Shown one piece after another: positions 35,259-44,088 of a DNA stretch of 64,000 nucleotides. Position 1 is the stretch's first letter; every line of letters begins with the position of its first letter. The DNA lies in assembly GCF_030317115.1 (NCBI RefSeq), contig NZ_JASZYF010000020.1, positions 43,625 to 107,624 on the forward strand, in the 5' to 3' direction. The notes below the pieces were generated by a model. The model was not told where the DNA came from. It saw only the letters and a program-made list of their open reading frames with translations, and searched no databases. The translations under genes and the position numbers were made by a program. This DNA comes from Variovorax gracilis. Its GTDB lineage: Bacteria > Pseudomonadota > Gammaproteobacteria > Burkholderiales > Burkholderiaceae_C.

Positions 35259-35649
35259 CCCGAGGATTTCAACGCCGCGACGACGACGCTGCGGCCACGG
35301 CGGCTCGCTGCGTCGCCCCTCAAACGACGTCCGCTCCGCGTAACACCTGTCCTTGAGCGATGGAGGACGTCGGACTGCCATGGGCCCTGCCCTGCTCCCC
35401 ACGAGCGCCCGTCGCTTGGCTCCTACGCAGCAGCGGGAGCAGTCGTAGACCGCAAGATGTTCGACTTCCCTGGTCGGCCAGAAGCGGACTGTCGGCAGCC
35501 CCGGTCAATGTCGTCATCGCGGCGCCCGGAACGCCCCGGGCGTGCCGTGACCGGCAGGGCGCTCCGCTGCACCAAGGTGCAATACCGTCGTGGGCTATCG
35601 AGGCGGATGATGGACGAATTCACGTCCTCGAACCCTCAAAGGAGTACCG
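35259..35649. other. non-coding stretch before the arylsulfatase gene
   Basis: 391 bp in which I see no convincing gene. The short string GAGGATTTCAACGCCGC at its start resembles GAGGACTTTCAACGCCGC at 37590, after the Rieske-like remnant, so both may be scars of the same lost gene family. AAAGGAG at 35638 serves the sulfatase. Confidence 0.4.
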
Positions 35650-37161
35650 ATGGCCACCTCAGCGAAGCCGAACATCCTGTTCATCATGGCCGACGACATC
35701 GGCTGGTTCAATGTCAGCGCCTACAACCTCGGCGTCATGGGCTACCGAACCCCCAACATCGACAAAATCGCACGGCAAGGCGCGTTGTTCACCGACTTCT
35801 ACGGCCAACAGAGCTGCACGGCGGGAAGGGCTGCATTCATCACCGGACAGGCCCCCATTCGCACGGGCCTCACCAAGGTGGGCATGCCCGGCGCGACGCT
35901 GGGGTTGAGCGCCGAGGACCCTTCGGTCGCCGATTTTCTCAGGGGATTTGGCTACGCGACCGGGCAGTTTGGCAAGAATCACCTGGGTGACCGCAACGAG
36001 CACCTGCCCACCGTGCATGGCTTCGACGAGTTTTTCGGCAATCTGTACCACCTCAACGCCGAGGAAGAGCCCGAGTACGAGAATTACCCCAAGGACCCAG
36101 CGTTCCGGAAAAGGTTTGGACCGCGGGGCGTGCTGAAGTGCAAGGCCAGCGACAAGGACGATGCCACGGTGGATGCTCAGTTCGGTAAGGTCGGCAAGCA
36201 GGTCATCGAAAACACTGGGCCGCTCACTCGAAAGCGCATGGAGACGGTGGATGAAGAATTCATCGGCGCAGCAATTGACTTCATTGAGCGGAAAACGAAA
36301 GAGGGTGGCCCCTGGTTCTGCTACTTCAACCCGACCCGCATGCACGTGTTCACGCACCTCAAGGAGTCGTCCAGAGGCAAGAGCGGGTTCGGTCTCTATC
36401 CCGACGGCATGGTGGAACTCGATGGCTACGTGGGCCAGCTGCTGCAAAAGCTGGAGGACCTCGGCGTTGCCGACGACACCGTCGTTGTCTTCACGACCGA
36501 CAACGGCGCAGAGGTTTTGTCGTGGCCGGACGGCGGTGCGACACCATTTCGTGGAGAGAAGGACACGAACTGGGAAGGCGGTTGGCGTATCCCGTGCGTT
36601 ATGCGCTGGCCGGGGGTCATCGAGCCCGGTCGGGTCATCAACGACATCTGCTCGCTCCAGGATTTCATTCCGACCTTCGCGGCAGCGAACGGCGAAACGG
36701 AATTGGTCGAGAAGGTCAAGAAAGGCTACAAGATTGGCGAGAAGACCTTCAAGGTCCACCTGGACGGCTACAACCTCTTGCCGTTCCTGTCGAGCGAAGA
36801 GGAGAAGTGCCCACGCGAAGGCTTCCTCTATTGGAGCGATGACGGCGACATGATGGCCATGCGGATGGGAAAGTACAAGATTGTCTTCGCTGAACAGCGA
36901 AGCAAGGGACTAGAGGTTTGGCGCGAGCCTTTGTCCCAGATGCGCATTCCCAAGTTCTTTGACCTGCGCTCGGACCCGTTTGAGCGTGGCGAAGAAAGCT
37001 TCAAGTACAACGATTGGTTCCTTGAGCAGAACTTCTTGATGTATGGCGCGCCCCCGCTGCTTGCGAAGTGGCTGGACAGCTTCAAGGAGTTCCCTCCCCG
37101 CGCAAGGGCGGCAAGCTTCAGCGTCGACCAGGTCGTGGAAAAGCTCATGCCAAAGAGTTGA
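35650..37161 (+). CDS. arylsulfatase (formylglycine-dependent)
   Basis: 503 aa with AAAGGAG before the ATG. The alkaline-phosphatase-fold sulfatase begins KPNILFIMADDIGWFNVSAY, giving the first metal Asp pair. The formylglycine precursor motif is QQSCTAGRAAFITGQ near residue 57 (C-x-A-x-R). FGKNHLGDRNEHLPTVHGFD near 110 carries the Lys/His pair, and TTDNGAEVLSWPDGG near 280 supplies the second Asp-Asn metal pair. No signal peptide is visible, so it may be cytoplasmic. An activating formylglycine enzyme is not in the window. It hydrolyses a sulfate ester, probably aryl. Confidence 0.9.
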   Translation: MATSAKPNILFIMADDIGWFNVSAYNLGVMGYRTPNIDKIARQGALFTDFYGQQSCTAGRAAFITGQAPIRTGLTKVGMPGATLGLSAEDPSVADFLRGFGYATGQFGKNHLGDRNEHLPTVHGFDEFFGNLYHLNAEEEPEYENYPKDPAFRKRFGPRGVLKCKASDKDDATVDAQFGKVGKQVIENTGPLTRKRMETVDEEFIGAAIDFIERKTKEGGPWFCYFNPTRMHVFTHLKESSRGKSGFGLYPDGMVELDGYVGQLLQKLEDLGVADDTVVVFTTDNGAEVLSWPDGGATPFRGEKDTNWEGGWRIPCVMRWPGVIEPGRVINDICSLQDFIPTFAAANGETELVEKVKKGYKIGEKTFKVHLDGYNLLPFLSSEEEKCPREGFLYWSDDGDMMAMRMGKYKIVFAEQRSKGLEVWREPLSQMRIPKFFDLRSDPFERGEESFKYNDWFLEQNFLMYGAPPLLAKWLDSFKEFPPRARAASFSVDQVVEKLMPKS

Positions 37162-37325
37162 ACGCGGGTTTCGAAGGCCCGCTTCGGAGCGAGTTGTACA
37201 GCCGGTTGGGGCCCATCTCAGTCCTTCGATTGAGCGCGCCGAACGTTTGCTCTACCACCCGGAGCGGTCGTCGAAAGAAGCCGGTGAATCTCCTTAGCCA
37301 TGCTCCGCAGAGGGATCCCAGCGCC

Positions 37326-37590
37326 ATGGCCATGACGAAGCGCTTGTGGGTCCCTGAGCACCGCGAAGGCCCCGTCGCTGACAACCTCTATGCCTTCGAC
37401 GACATTTACGAAGGCTACCCGTTGTCTGGCGGCTTGCTGACCGGGACCACGCTGATGTCGCAGTTCGATGGCTCGCAGTTCGACATCGCAACGGGCATCG
37501 TCCTGCGCGGGCCCGCGAAGGCTCCTCTTGAGACTTACGAGGTCCGAGAACAAGGCGGGCAGATCGAGGTGCGAATCCGATCGATCAGGC
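37326..37590 (+). pseudogene. degenerate Rieske [2Fe-2S] protein without cluster ligands
   Basis: From the ATG at 37326 the frame gives LYAFDDIYEGYPLSGGLLTG, then SQFDGSQFDIATG and LRGPAKAPLETYEVREQGG, which is the second half of a Rieske ferredoxin. The expected C-x-H before EGYPLSGG is missing (DDI is followed directly by YEG). The second motif, C-x-C-H-G-S-x-F-D in relatives, reads S-x-F-D-G-S-x-F-D, so Cys and His are replaced. The protein also lacks part of the N-terminal domain and has no natural stop. Domain match is good; function as an electron carrier is excluded. Confidence 0.65.
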
Positions 37591-37844
37591 GAGGACTTTC
37601 AACGCCGCAAAGGCCCTGCCGGCGGACTCAAAAGCGTGCGGTCTCGCCCTCGCCTGCGATTGGATCACCAGGAGGCGCCCAGGGATTTCCTGCTCGGACA
37701 CGTTCCGCAGGATCCCGACCGCCGTCCACGTACGTGGTGCTGCGTGGGCGCCCGGATTGCGCAGGACCCGGCGAATACGAAAAATGCTGGAGAGGGGCTC
37801 GTGCAACTTGACCGCTTGCCATTCATACGCAAGGAGAACGTCAA

Positions 37845-38028
37845 ATGAAACCCTCGCACTTCGCACTCTCCGCACTCTGCGCCGTCCTGACCTTTGCCGG
37901 TCCAGCGATGGCTCGGAAATCCGCGCAGAAGCCCATGCGGGTGACGGGCGCCCGGCGTCAAAGTCGGTGACCAGATGAAGATCACCCATACCCAAGCGGT
38001 TGCCACTGCAGTGATCCAGAAATCCTGA
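37845..38028 (+). pseudogene. remnant of a small exported protein
   Basis: AAGGAG precedes an ATG at 37845 that opens a clear signal peptide, MKPSHFALSALCAVLTFAG with cleavage after AMA. The frame stops at 37970 after 41 residues. A neighbouring frame continues GVKVGDQMKITHTQAVATAV to a stop at 38026-38028, resembling the end of small periplasmic proteins with V-x-V-G-D-x-V strands. An internal deletion with frameshift explains both parts. Function unknown. Confidence 0.5.
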
Positions 38029-38173
38029 ACCGTTCCGGGATTGACGGCCGTCTTGCTGGCCGGAGGCTCTCATGAACGACCTCCTTCCCTCCTGCAACGA
38101 CGGCCCTGCCTAGCAGGCGATCCTCACTCTCGTCGCGATGCATTGATTCGCTTTCCTTCTTGGGGAGACAACG

Positions 38174-40483
38174 ATGAAACTGCCCGGAACGACCTTCTGG
38201 TTGCTGTTCATTTTGATAGGCGCGCCAGCCCAGGCCCAGGAGAAGAATCCCGACCGCAACGCCTACTTCGGTGAGACCCACATCCACACGAGTTGGTCGC
38301 TCGACGCATGGCTCTTCGGGAACCGCCTCACCGATCCCGGCGATGCGTACAAGTACTTCAAGGGTGAGCCGATCAAGCATCCGCTGGGCTTCGAGGTCAG
38401 GATCGACACGCCGCTCGATTGGGCGGGCGTCACCGACCACTCGGAATACGTCGGCGTGATCAAGTTCGCCAACGATCCCAAGTCGCCGGTCAGCAAGCTG
38501 CCCGCCGCTCAGCCTTTGATCGTGAAGGCCCAGACCGAGGCCGAGGTGCAACGGGTCTATTTGTATGCCATCAAGCTGCTGAGCGCGCCAAAACCCGACA
38601 AGGCGCTGATGTCCCCGCAGATCGCCGAAACGGTCTGGAAGGAGAACATCACGCTCGCCAACACGGCCAACGAGCCAGGGAAGTTCACGGCCTTCTGCTC
38701 CTACGAGTGGACGTCGATGCCGAACAACATGAACCTCCACCGCAACGTCTTCTTCAAGGACTGCGCCAAGGTACCGACCATGCCGTTCAGCGCCTTGGAC
38801 TCGGTTCAGCCCGTGGATCTGTGGAACTGGATGGACGGTCAGCGCAAGGCCGGCAACGAACTCCTTGCGATCTCGCACAACGCCAACCTCTCGGACGGTC
38901 GCATGTACCCGACCGAGGTCGATGACAAGGGGCGCCCGATCGATGCTGCCTATGCTGCCTCGCGCATGCGCAACGAGCCGTTGATCGAGATCAAGCAGAT
39001 CAAGGGCGCCTCGGAGACGCACCCCTTGCTCTCGCCCAACGACGAGTTTGCCAACTTCGAGATCCTGGCGTACCTGCTGGGTGACCCGGTGGGCCGAATT
39101 CCGCACATCGTCGGCAGCTACGCGCGGCAAGCCTTGAAGGATGGGCTCGCCATGCAGGAGACCAAGGGCTTCAACCCCTACAAGTTCGGGTTCGGGGCCG
39201 GGTCGGACTCCCACAATACCGCCGTCCCGTATCGCCAGGATAACTACTTCGGCGGGCACGGCGCGCTGGACGGAACCAAAGAGGTGCGCATGTCGGGCCG
39301 CATATTCGCCGGCCTGGACCCGCGCATGGGCAACCCGGGAGGACTGACCGGCGTGTGGGCCGAGGAGAACACGCGCGCCTCGCTGTTCGAGGGCATGCAA
39401 CGCAAGGAAACCTTCGCAGTCAGCGGGCCGCACATCAAGGTGCGCCTGTTCGGCGGGTGGGAGTACACCGAGTCCATGCTGGCCGCTGCGGACTGGGTCA
39501 AGACCGGCTACGCGAAGGGCGTACCGATGGGAGGCGACCTGCCGCCGATGAAGGCGAAAGCGCCGTCGTTTATCGTCTGGGCGGCCAAGGATCCGACCTC
39601 CGGCAACCTCGACCGCATCCAGATAGTCAAGGGCTGGTCGAAGAACGGCCAGAGCTTCGAGAAGGTCTTCGACGTCGTCTGGGCCGGCGACCGCAAGGCG
39701 AACAAGTGGACCGGCGTGGTGCCGCCGATCGGCAGCACGGTGGATTTCGAGACCGCCGCGTACACGAACTCGATCGGCGCAGTGGAACTCAAGACCGTCT
39801 GGACCGACCCCGAGTTCGATCCCGGCGTGCACGCCTTCTACTACGCCCGCGCGCTCGAAATCCCCTCACCGCGCTGGACCACGATCCAGGCCAAGCAACT
39901 CGGCATTGCGCCCCCCGACGTGGTGGCAGCCACCGTCCAGGAGCGCGCCTGGAGTTCACCCGTCTGGTATACGCCCAGCGCCGAGGCACGCAAGAGCGCC
40001 AAGCCCGGGACCACCGTCGCCGCTCTCAAGACGCAGGGCGCGGTGGCGCTCAACGACGCGCAGTTGAAAGCGCTGATCGTGGAGAAGTCCTTGTGGTTGG
40101 AGAACACGGTCACCGGCGACAAGTATCAGATCGTCTATGGCGCCTCGGGGAAGAGCCCATCGGGCAAGCCGGCCACCCCCGTCGAGCCAGGGTACGTCAC
40201 CCAGCGCTTCGCCGCCAACCAGGGTGAGATCCTGTTCAAGTACGTGGGCCGCAAGATGGCGATGCCGAGCCTGACCGGCGACGTGGCCGACGCCACTTAT
40301 CTCGGGGCCTCCCGGCCGTACTACCTCAACAACGGGAAGATCGTCACCGCGCTCGTCGGCACGCCCATCGAGATCACCGTCTACAAGGCGGGTAACAAGT
40401 ATTGGGGGGCGCGCAGCAACGAATTCGGGTACGCCAACTACGAGCTCACGCCCGCAGTGGCGGAGCTCAACCCGATGCGGTGA
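38174..40483 (+). CDS. DUF3604 protein, exported, PHP-like metal motifs
   Basis: 769 aa with GGGGAGA upstream and a signal peptide (TTFWLLFILIGAPAQAQ). DUF3604 proteins begin, as here, with RNAYFGETHIHTSWSLDAW, whose H-x-H resembles the metal site of PHP phosphoesterases, followed by DWAGVTDHSEYVGV and LLAISHNANLSDG. FGAGSDSHNTAVPYRQDNYF near residue 340 adds another His. The role of the family has not been settled to my knowledge; it often lies beside sulfatases and aromatic genes, as it does here, so it may be a periplasmic hydrolase. Tandem with a truncated paralog. Confidence 0.85.
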   Translation: MKLPGTTFWLLFILIGAPAQAQEKNPDRNAYFGETHIHTSWSLDAWLFGNRLTDPGDAYKYFKGEPIKHPLGFEVRIDTPLDWAGVTDHSEYVGVIKFANDPKSPVSKLPAAQPLIVKAQTEAEVQRVYLYAIKLLSAPKPDKALMSPQIAETVWKENITLANTANEPGKFTAFCSYEWTSMPNNMNLHRNVFFKDCAKVPTMPFSALDSVQPVDLWNWMDGQRKAGNELLAISHNANLSDGRMYPTEVDDKGRPIDAAYAASRMRNEPLIEIKQIKGASETHPLLSPNDEFANFEILAYLLGDPVGRIPHIVGSYARQALKDGLAMQETKGFNPYKFGFGAGSDSHNTAVPYRQDNYFGGHGALDGTKEVRMSGRIFAGLDPRMGNPGGLTGVWAEENTRASLFEGMQRKETFAVSGPHIKVRLFGGWEYTESMLAAADWVKTGYAKGVPMGGDLPPMKAKAPSFIVWAAKDPTSGNLDRIQIVKGWSKNGQSFEKVFDVVWAGDRKANKWTGVVPPIGSTVDFETAAYTNSIGAVELKTVWTDPEFDPGVHAFYYARALEIPSPRWTTIQAKQLGIAPPDVVAATVQERAWSSPVWYTPSAEARKSAKPGTTVAALKTQGAVALNDAQLKALIVEKSLWLENTVTGDKYQIVYGASGKSPSGKPATPVEPGYVTQRFAANQGEILFKYVGRKMAMPSLTGDVADATYLGASRPYYLNNGKIVTALVGTPIEITVYKAGNKYWGARSNEFGYANYELTPAVAELNPMR

Positions 40484-40543
40484 CAGGACCCCGGATCAAC
40501 GCACGCTGCGCGAGTGGTCGCAGCAGCGAACTCGGAGGAGTCA

Positions 40544-41219
40544 ATGATGAAACTGTCCCGAACAACCTTCTGTTTGCTGTTCGTTTTCATGGGTGCGCCG
40601 GCCCAAGCCCAGGAGAGGAATCCCGACCGCAACGCCTATTTCGGCGAGACCCATCTGCATACGAGCTGGTCGGCGGATGCCTGGCTCCTCGGAGACCGGC
40701 TGACGACCCCGGCCGACTCCTACAAGTACATGAAGGGGCAACCGATCAAGGCTCCGGCTGGCTTCGACATCAAGATCGACACGCCACTGGACTTTGGCGG
40801 AGTTACCGACCACTCCGAATACGTCGGAGTGGTCGCACTCGCCAATGATCCGAACTCACCCATCAGCAAGGTGCCAGCGGCGCAAGCCGTCATTCTTAGA
40901 AACAACACTCCTGCGGAGGCCAGCCGTGTCTTTCTCGCGGCTCAGAAGATCATCAGCGGTGCGCCGGTCAAGGCACTGATGACGCCGGAGATCGCGCACA
41001 CAGTCTGGCAGAAGACCGTCGCGATCGCCGATGAAGCCAACCAACCCGGAAAGTTCACCGCCTTCTGCAGCTATGAGTGGACGTCCATGCCGAACAACAT
41101 GAACCTCCACCGGAACATCTTCTTCAGGGATTGCGCACACGTACCTCCCGCCCCCTTCAGCTCCCTGGATTCGACGGACCCCTCGGAGCTATGGAGGTGG
41201 ATGGACACCCAGCGCAAGC
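40544..41219 (+). pseudogene. second DUF3604 gene, 3' two thirds deleted
   Basis: GGAGGAG precedes ATGATG at 40544. Signal peptide and the first 225 residues follow the neighbour closely (RNAYFGETHLHTSWSADAW, FGGVTDHSEYVGVVALANDP, FCSYEWTSMPNNMNLHRN), ending in WRWMDTQRKP. There the match stops at about 41219 and the sequence becomes the antisense of a truncated AraC gene. The reading frame runs on to 41365 through antisense sequence, so any product would carry a foreign tail and lack the late His-bearing region. Confidence 0.85.
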
Positions 41220-41441
41220 CTGTACTGCCGAAAGGCGCAAACCGAAATCCGGCGACTTCAGTTCCGTGGCGGCCTCTTCGATGGCGAGAAGGACATTGCG
41301 GTACGGCAGATAGCGATCCGGATCCGCGAGATCGTCGATGCCCAGCCCGACGCGACGCAGGATGACGGAGGGAGAACCTCCCAGACTGCGCACCAGGGAC
41401 TCGAAGCCAGCCAGTCCGCCGGCACGAACAATGTCCAACAT
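41220..41441 (-). pseudogene. 5' fragment of an AraC-family regulator
   Basis: The minus strand from the ATG at 41441 reads MLDIVRAGGLAGFESLVRSL, RYLPYRNVLLAIEEAATELK, SPDFGLRLSAVQ and then stops matching at 41220, where DUF3604 antisense begins. This is the N-terminal 74 residues of the arabinose-binding-like domain seen in the intact AraC protein at 29720. The DNA-binding half is gone. It faces away from the cupin gene at 41584, its probable former target. Confidence 0.75.
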
Positions 41442-41472
41442 GATCAGGCGGGAGTTTCGAGAAGCATCTTGT

Positions 41473-41503
41473 GTCGTCCAACATCAAAATTATGTCGTGC
41501 AAG
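41473..41503 (+). promoter_or_regulatory. candidate AraC direct repeat TGTCGTsCAA, 21-bp period
   Basis: TGTCGTCCAA (41473-41482) and TGTCGTGCAA (41494-41503) are direct repeats exactly 21 bp apart in the AT-richer region between the AraC fragment and the cupin gene. The arrangement is that of AraC-family operators. The GTCG core and spacing recur upstream of the alkylsulfatase-like gene (30863/30884). Confidence 0.5.
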
Positions 41504-41583
41504 AACAAGAAATGCCAGAGGCAAGCCTGCAAACTCACACCGTACTGCAACCCGCTGGACAAGCTTCAATCACGGAGACACCT

Positions 41584-42078
41584 ATGGCCCTCAATACCAC
41601 CGTCAACCACCAGCCGTTCCTGCTGTCGATCAATCGGCATCGCGAAGGCGAGATCAAGAATGTGTTCCCCGGCGTGCACGTCACGCCGTGCTTCCTGGAC
41701 CCGGAAACCGGCATCTGGGTGCTGTATGCCCGTTTCGAGGCTGGCACGCAGATGCCCAAGCATTTCCACACCGGCACGGTGCACTTCTACACGACCGCCG
41801 GCGCCTGGAACTACGTCGAGTATCCGGACGATGTTCAGACCGAGGGTTCGTACCTCTATGAACCAGGCGGTTCCGTACACACCTTCTCGAGCAGGGAGGG
41901 CACCGAGGGCTTCATGGTCGTGCACGGCGCGAACGTGAATTTTGACGAGAACGACAACTACATGAACATCATGGATGCCGGCTGGATCGAGCAGATGCTG
42001 CAAGAAGTGGCCAAGGCAACCGGACAGGCTGTGCCGCGCTATGTCCGTCCCGGAGGCGGCGCCCGATTCAGCGCGTGA
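41584..42078 (+). CDS. cupin protein, 2,4'-dihydroxyacetophenone dioxygenase-like
   Basis: 164 aa from the ATG at 41584 with GGAG upstream. One cupin barrel: MPKHFHTGTVHFYTTAGAWN with metal-binding His residues and YEPGGSVHTFSSREGTEG as the second motif. The pattern H-x-H-x-G-x-V-H-x-Y-T-x-x-G-x-W-x-Y is seen in 2,4'-dihydroxyacetophenone dioxygenases, which split the C-C bond next to an aryl ketone. Substrate here is unproven. The gene was probably under control of the AraC gene now truncated. Confidence 0.75.
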   Translation: MALNTTVNHQPFLLSINRHREGEIKNVFPGVHVTPCFLDPETGIWVLYARFEAGTQMPKHFHTGTVHFYTTAGAWNYVEYPDDVQTEGSYLYEPGGSVHTFSSREGTEGFMVVHGANVNFDENDNYMNIMDAGWIEQMLQEVAKATGQAVPRYVRPGGGARFSA

Positions 42079-42255
42079 GGCCATGCGCCGCAAGACGGTC
42101 AATGGCGAGTTGCACTGATAGAGGTCTGAACGGCGAGTTTGGTGAACAGGCAGTCCCAGCCATCAGCGGACCTTCGCACTTCAAACCCCTATGTCCGGTC
42201 CGCAACCTCAACCGAGCTTCCGAGCGATCCACCCTGCGATGACCGACCCATCGGG

Positions 42256-43401
42256 TCACTGGGCGCGTGAGAACTTCTGGACGCGCTTGCCGTTGTCGAC
42301 TTCACCCGCAAAGAGATTGCCTTGCGAGTCGATGGCGAGGTCATGAACCCAATGAAACTCACCGGCGTAGCGTCCGGATCGACCGAGCGTGTTCACCACC
42401 TCTCCAGTCTGGCGGTCCAGTGTGAGCACCTGGTTGTTCCGGCCGTCGGCGAGAAACAGCCACTTCTGCAGAGGGTCGCGCGAGATCACGACATCCCATA
42501 CCGAGCCGTTGCCAGCCGTGCGAGGCTCGACCATGAACTCCTTGATGAAGCTGCCATCCTTGCGGAAAACCTGGATCCGGTTGTTGAGACGGTCGCACAC
42601 ATAGACCAGTCCATCTCGAGCAATGCGTACGCAATGCACGGGCGTTCCGAATTGCTGCAGCTGCGCGGAAGTCGGCGGCAACTGGCGACGTCCCACAGGC
42701 TTCTCCGCATCGCTCGGTGGCTTGCCGTAGGCACCCCAATGACGCTTATGGGCACCCGTCTCGGCGTCGAAGACGATCACGCGTCGGTTCTGGTAGCCAT
42801 CGGCCACGTAGACCTCGTTGGCGCCGGCATCGACCTCGACGCCCGCCGCCTTGCCCAGACGCGTGGTGTCCGCGCTGCTGGTCTGCGGACCTACCTTTCC
42901 GATCTGCAGAAGGAATTTGCCGTCGCGTGTGAACTTCAACACCTGTCCGTCGTTGTCACCGTTCCCGGTGATCCAGACGAAGCCCTTGCCGTCGACATGA
43001 ATGCCATGCTCGTTGCCGGGCCATTCGTAACCCTTGCCAGGGCCGCCCCACGAGCGCAACACGCGCCCCGCCGCATCGAACTCGAGCACCGGGGGCGCCG
43101 GCAGGCAGCATTTCGACTGCGGCGGATTGAGCGCCGCGCCGGCCTCGTCCTCGGAGAGACTGCGGGGACGCTGGAGAATCCAGATGTGGTCCTCTGCGTC
43201 GGTGGCAACTCCGCTGACCTGCCCCAGTATCCAGTTGTTCGGCAATGGGCGGGGCCAGGTAGTGTCGACCCGGAAGGCGGGTGTCGTCGCGTCCGTCGTG
43301 CCGCCGCTCGACGATGCGCAGCCATTGAGGCTCGGCAGTAATGCGGCGACGCAGCAAAGCACGATGACTCTCCCCGTAGTCGCGAAGCGTTGGAAGTTCA
43401 T
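42256..43401 (-). CDS. NHL-repeat lipoprotein
   Basis: 381 aa from the ATG at 43401, with GGAGAC upstream. A lipoprotein signal is visible (FATTGRVIVLCCVAALLPSL, then NGC with Cys as lipidation site). The rest is a six-bladed NHL beta-propeller: repeats such as GVATDAEDHIWILQRP, HGIHVDGKGFVWITGNG, GVEVDAGANEVYVADGYQNR, CVRIARDGLVYVCDRLNNR and DLAIDSQGNLFAGEV. Some related proteins are peptidyl-amidating lyases, others only bind. Located 35 bp downstream of the cupin lipoprotein in the same operon. Confidence 0.82.
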   Translation of the reverse strand: MNFQRFATTGRVIVLCCVAALLPSLNGCASSSGGTTDATTPAFRVDTTWPRPLPNNWILGQVSGVATDAEDHIWILQRPRSLSEDEAGAALNPPQSKCCLPAPPVLEFDAAGRVLRSWGGPGKGYEWPGNEHGIHVDGKGFVWITGNGDNDGQVLKFTRDGKFLLQIGKVGPQTSSADTTRLGKAAGVEVDAGANEVYVADGYQNRRVIVFDAETGAHKRHWGAYGKPPSDAEKPVGRRQLPPTSAQLQQFGTPVHCVRIARDGLVYVCDRLNNRIQVFRKDGSFIKEFMVEPRTAGNGSVWDVVISRDPLQKWLFLADGRNNQVLTLDRQTGEVVNTLGRSGRYAGEFHWVHDLAIDSQGNLFAGEVDNGKRVQKFSRAQ

Positions 43402-43436
43402 CCTGTTTGTCTCCAAGTGGTCGGGTTTCCGTGCAG

Positions 43437-44078
43437 CTACTCGCCGCGCCGCGCTGGCTTCGACAAGTACTCCTTCGATTGCGCCTCGTTCTTGGTCGGC
43501 GTCACTTTGTCAGGATCGATCCGCACCATGAGATAGTCAATGTGGTCGTCGACCTTCGTGAACCAGTGGCCCGTGCCCGCCGGTATCACGACGACATCGC
43601 CTGCCTTGATGTTGTACGCCACGCCGTCGCGCACTTCCGACCCATTGTTGCCCGGGCCGTTCTGAAGCACCACTGTCGGCATCGTGGCGGGCCGCCTTTC
43701 CCGGTTCAGGATGTCCGGCCCGAGGACCAGGGTCGCCGAGCCCGAGATGACGTGGTAGACCTCGCTGACATGATCGTGCTCGGCCACGGAATTGGGCGAC
43801 GGCTTGTCCAGCTTGCCGCGATGCACGCGCCCGATCCCTACGTTGGCCTTGCCAATGTCGACCGCGCGCACCTGTTGGTCGACCAGCCTCTCCTTGAGGG
43901 CCTTCTGCTCGTACAGCTCCATTTCGGAAAGCGGGATGTAGGTGCCTGGGCACATCATGCAGGTCGGCTGGGGGTCGGTCGGGTTGACCCGGTTCAGGGC
44001 GATACCTTTGGATGTCGCACAGCCAGCGAGGAGGAAGTGCGAGGCGACAAGGCATGCCAGTGTGACGGCTTTCTTCAT
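43437..44078 (-). CDS. cupin lipoprotein
   Basis: 213 aa from the ATG at 44078, with GAGGAG upstream. Lipoprotein signal AVTLACLVASHFLLAGCATS. A cupin domain follows: EHDHVSEVYHVISGSATLVL near residue 100 and AGDVVVIPAGTGHWFTKVDD near 165, with metal-type His residues. NPTDPQPTCMMCPGTYIPLS near residue 32 carries a CMMC pair. It starts 10 bp after the ligJ stop on the same strand. Such proteins are common near aromatic catabolic genes but are uncharacterised. Confidence 0.8.
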   Translation of the reverse strand: MKKAVTLACLVASHFLLAGCATSKGIALNRVNPTDPQPTCMMCPGTYIPLSEMELYEQKALKERLVDQQVRAVDIGKANVGIGRVHRGKLDKPSPNSVAEHDHVSEVYHVISGSATLVLGPDILNRERRPATMPTVVLQNGPGNNGSEVRDGVAYNIKAGDVVVIPAGTGHWFTKVDDHIDYLMVRIDPDKVTPTKNEAQSKEYLSKPARRGE

Positions 44079-44088
44079 GGAGGACTCC

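Noticed and set aside
37585..38097. Minus-strand open frame ending LLVIQSQARARPHAFESAG
   Set aside because: The tail looked protein-like, but I could not match it to a family, and it overlaps the Rieske-like and exported-protein remnants; it is kept only as a possible scar.
42079..42255. Possible transposase fragment between the cupin and NHL genes
   Set aside because: Short minus-strand string SVQLAIDRLAAHGL looked suggestive but no further transposase sequence, ends or repeats are present.
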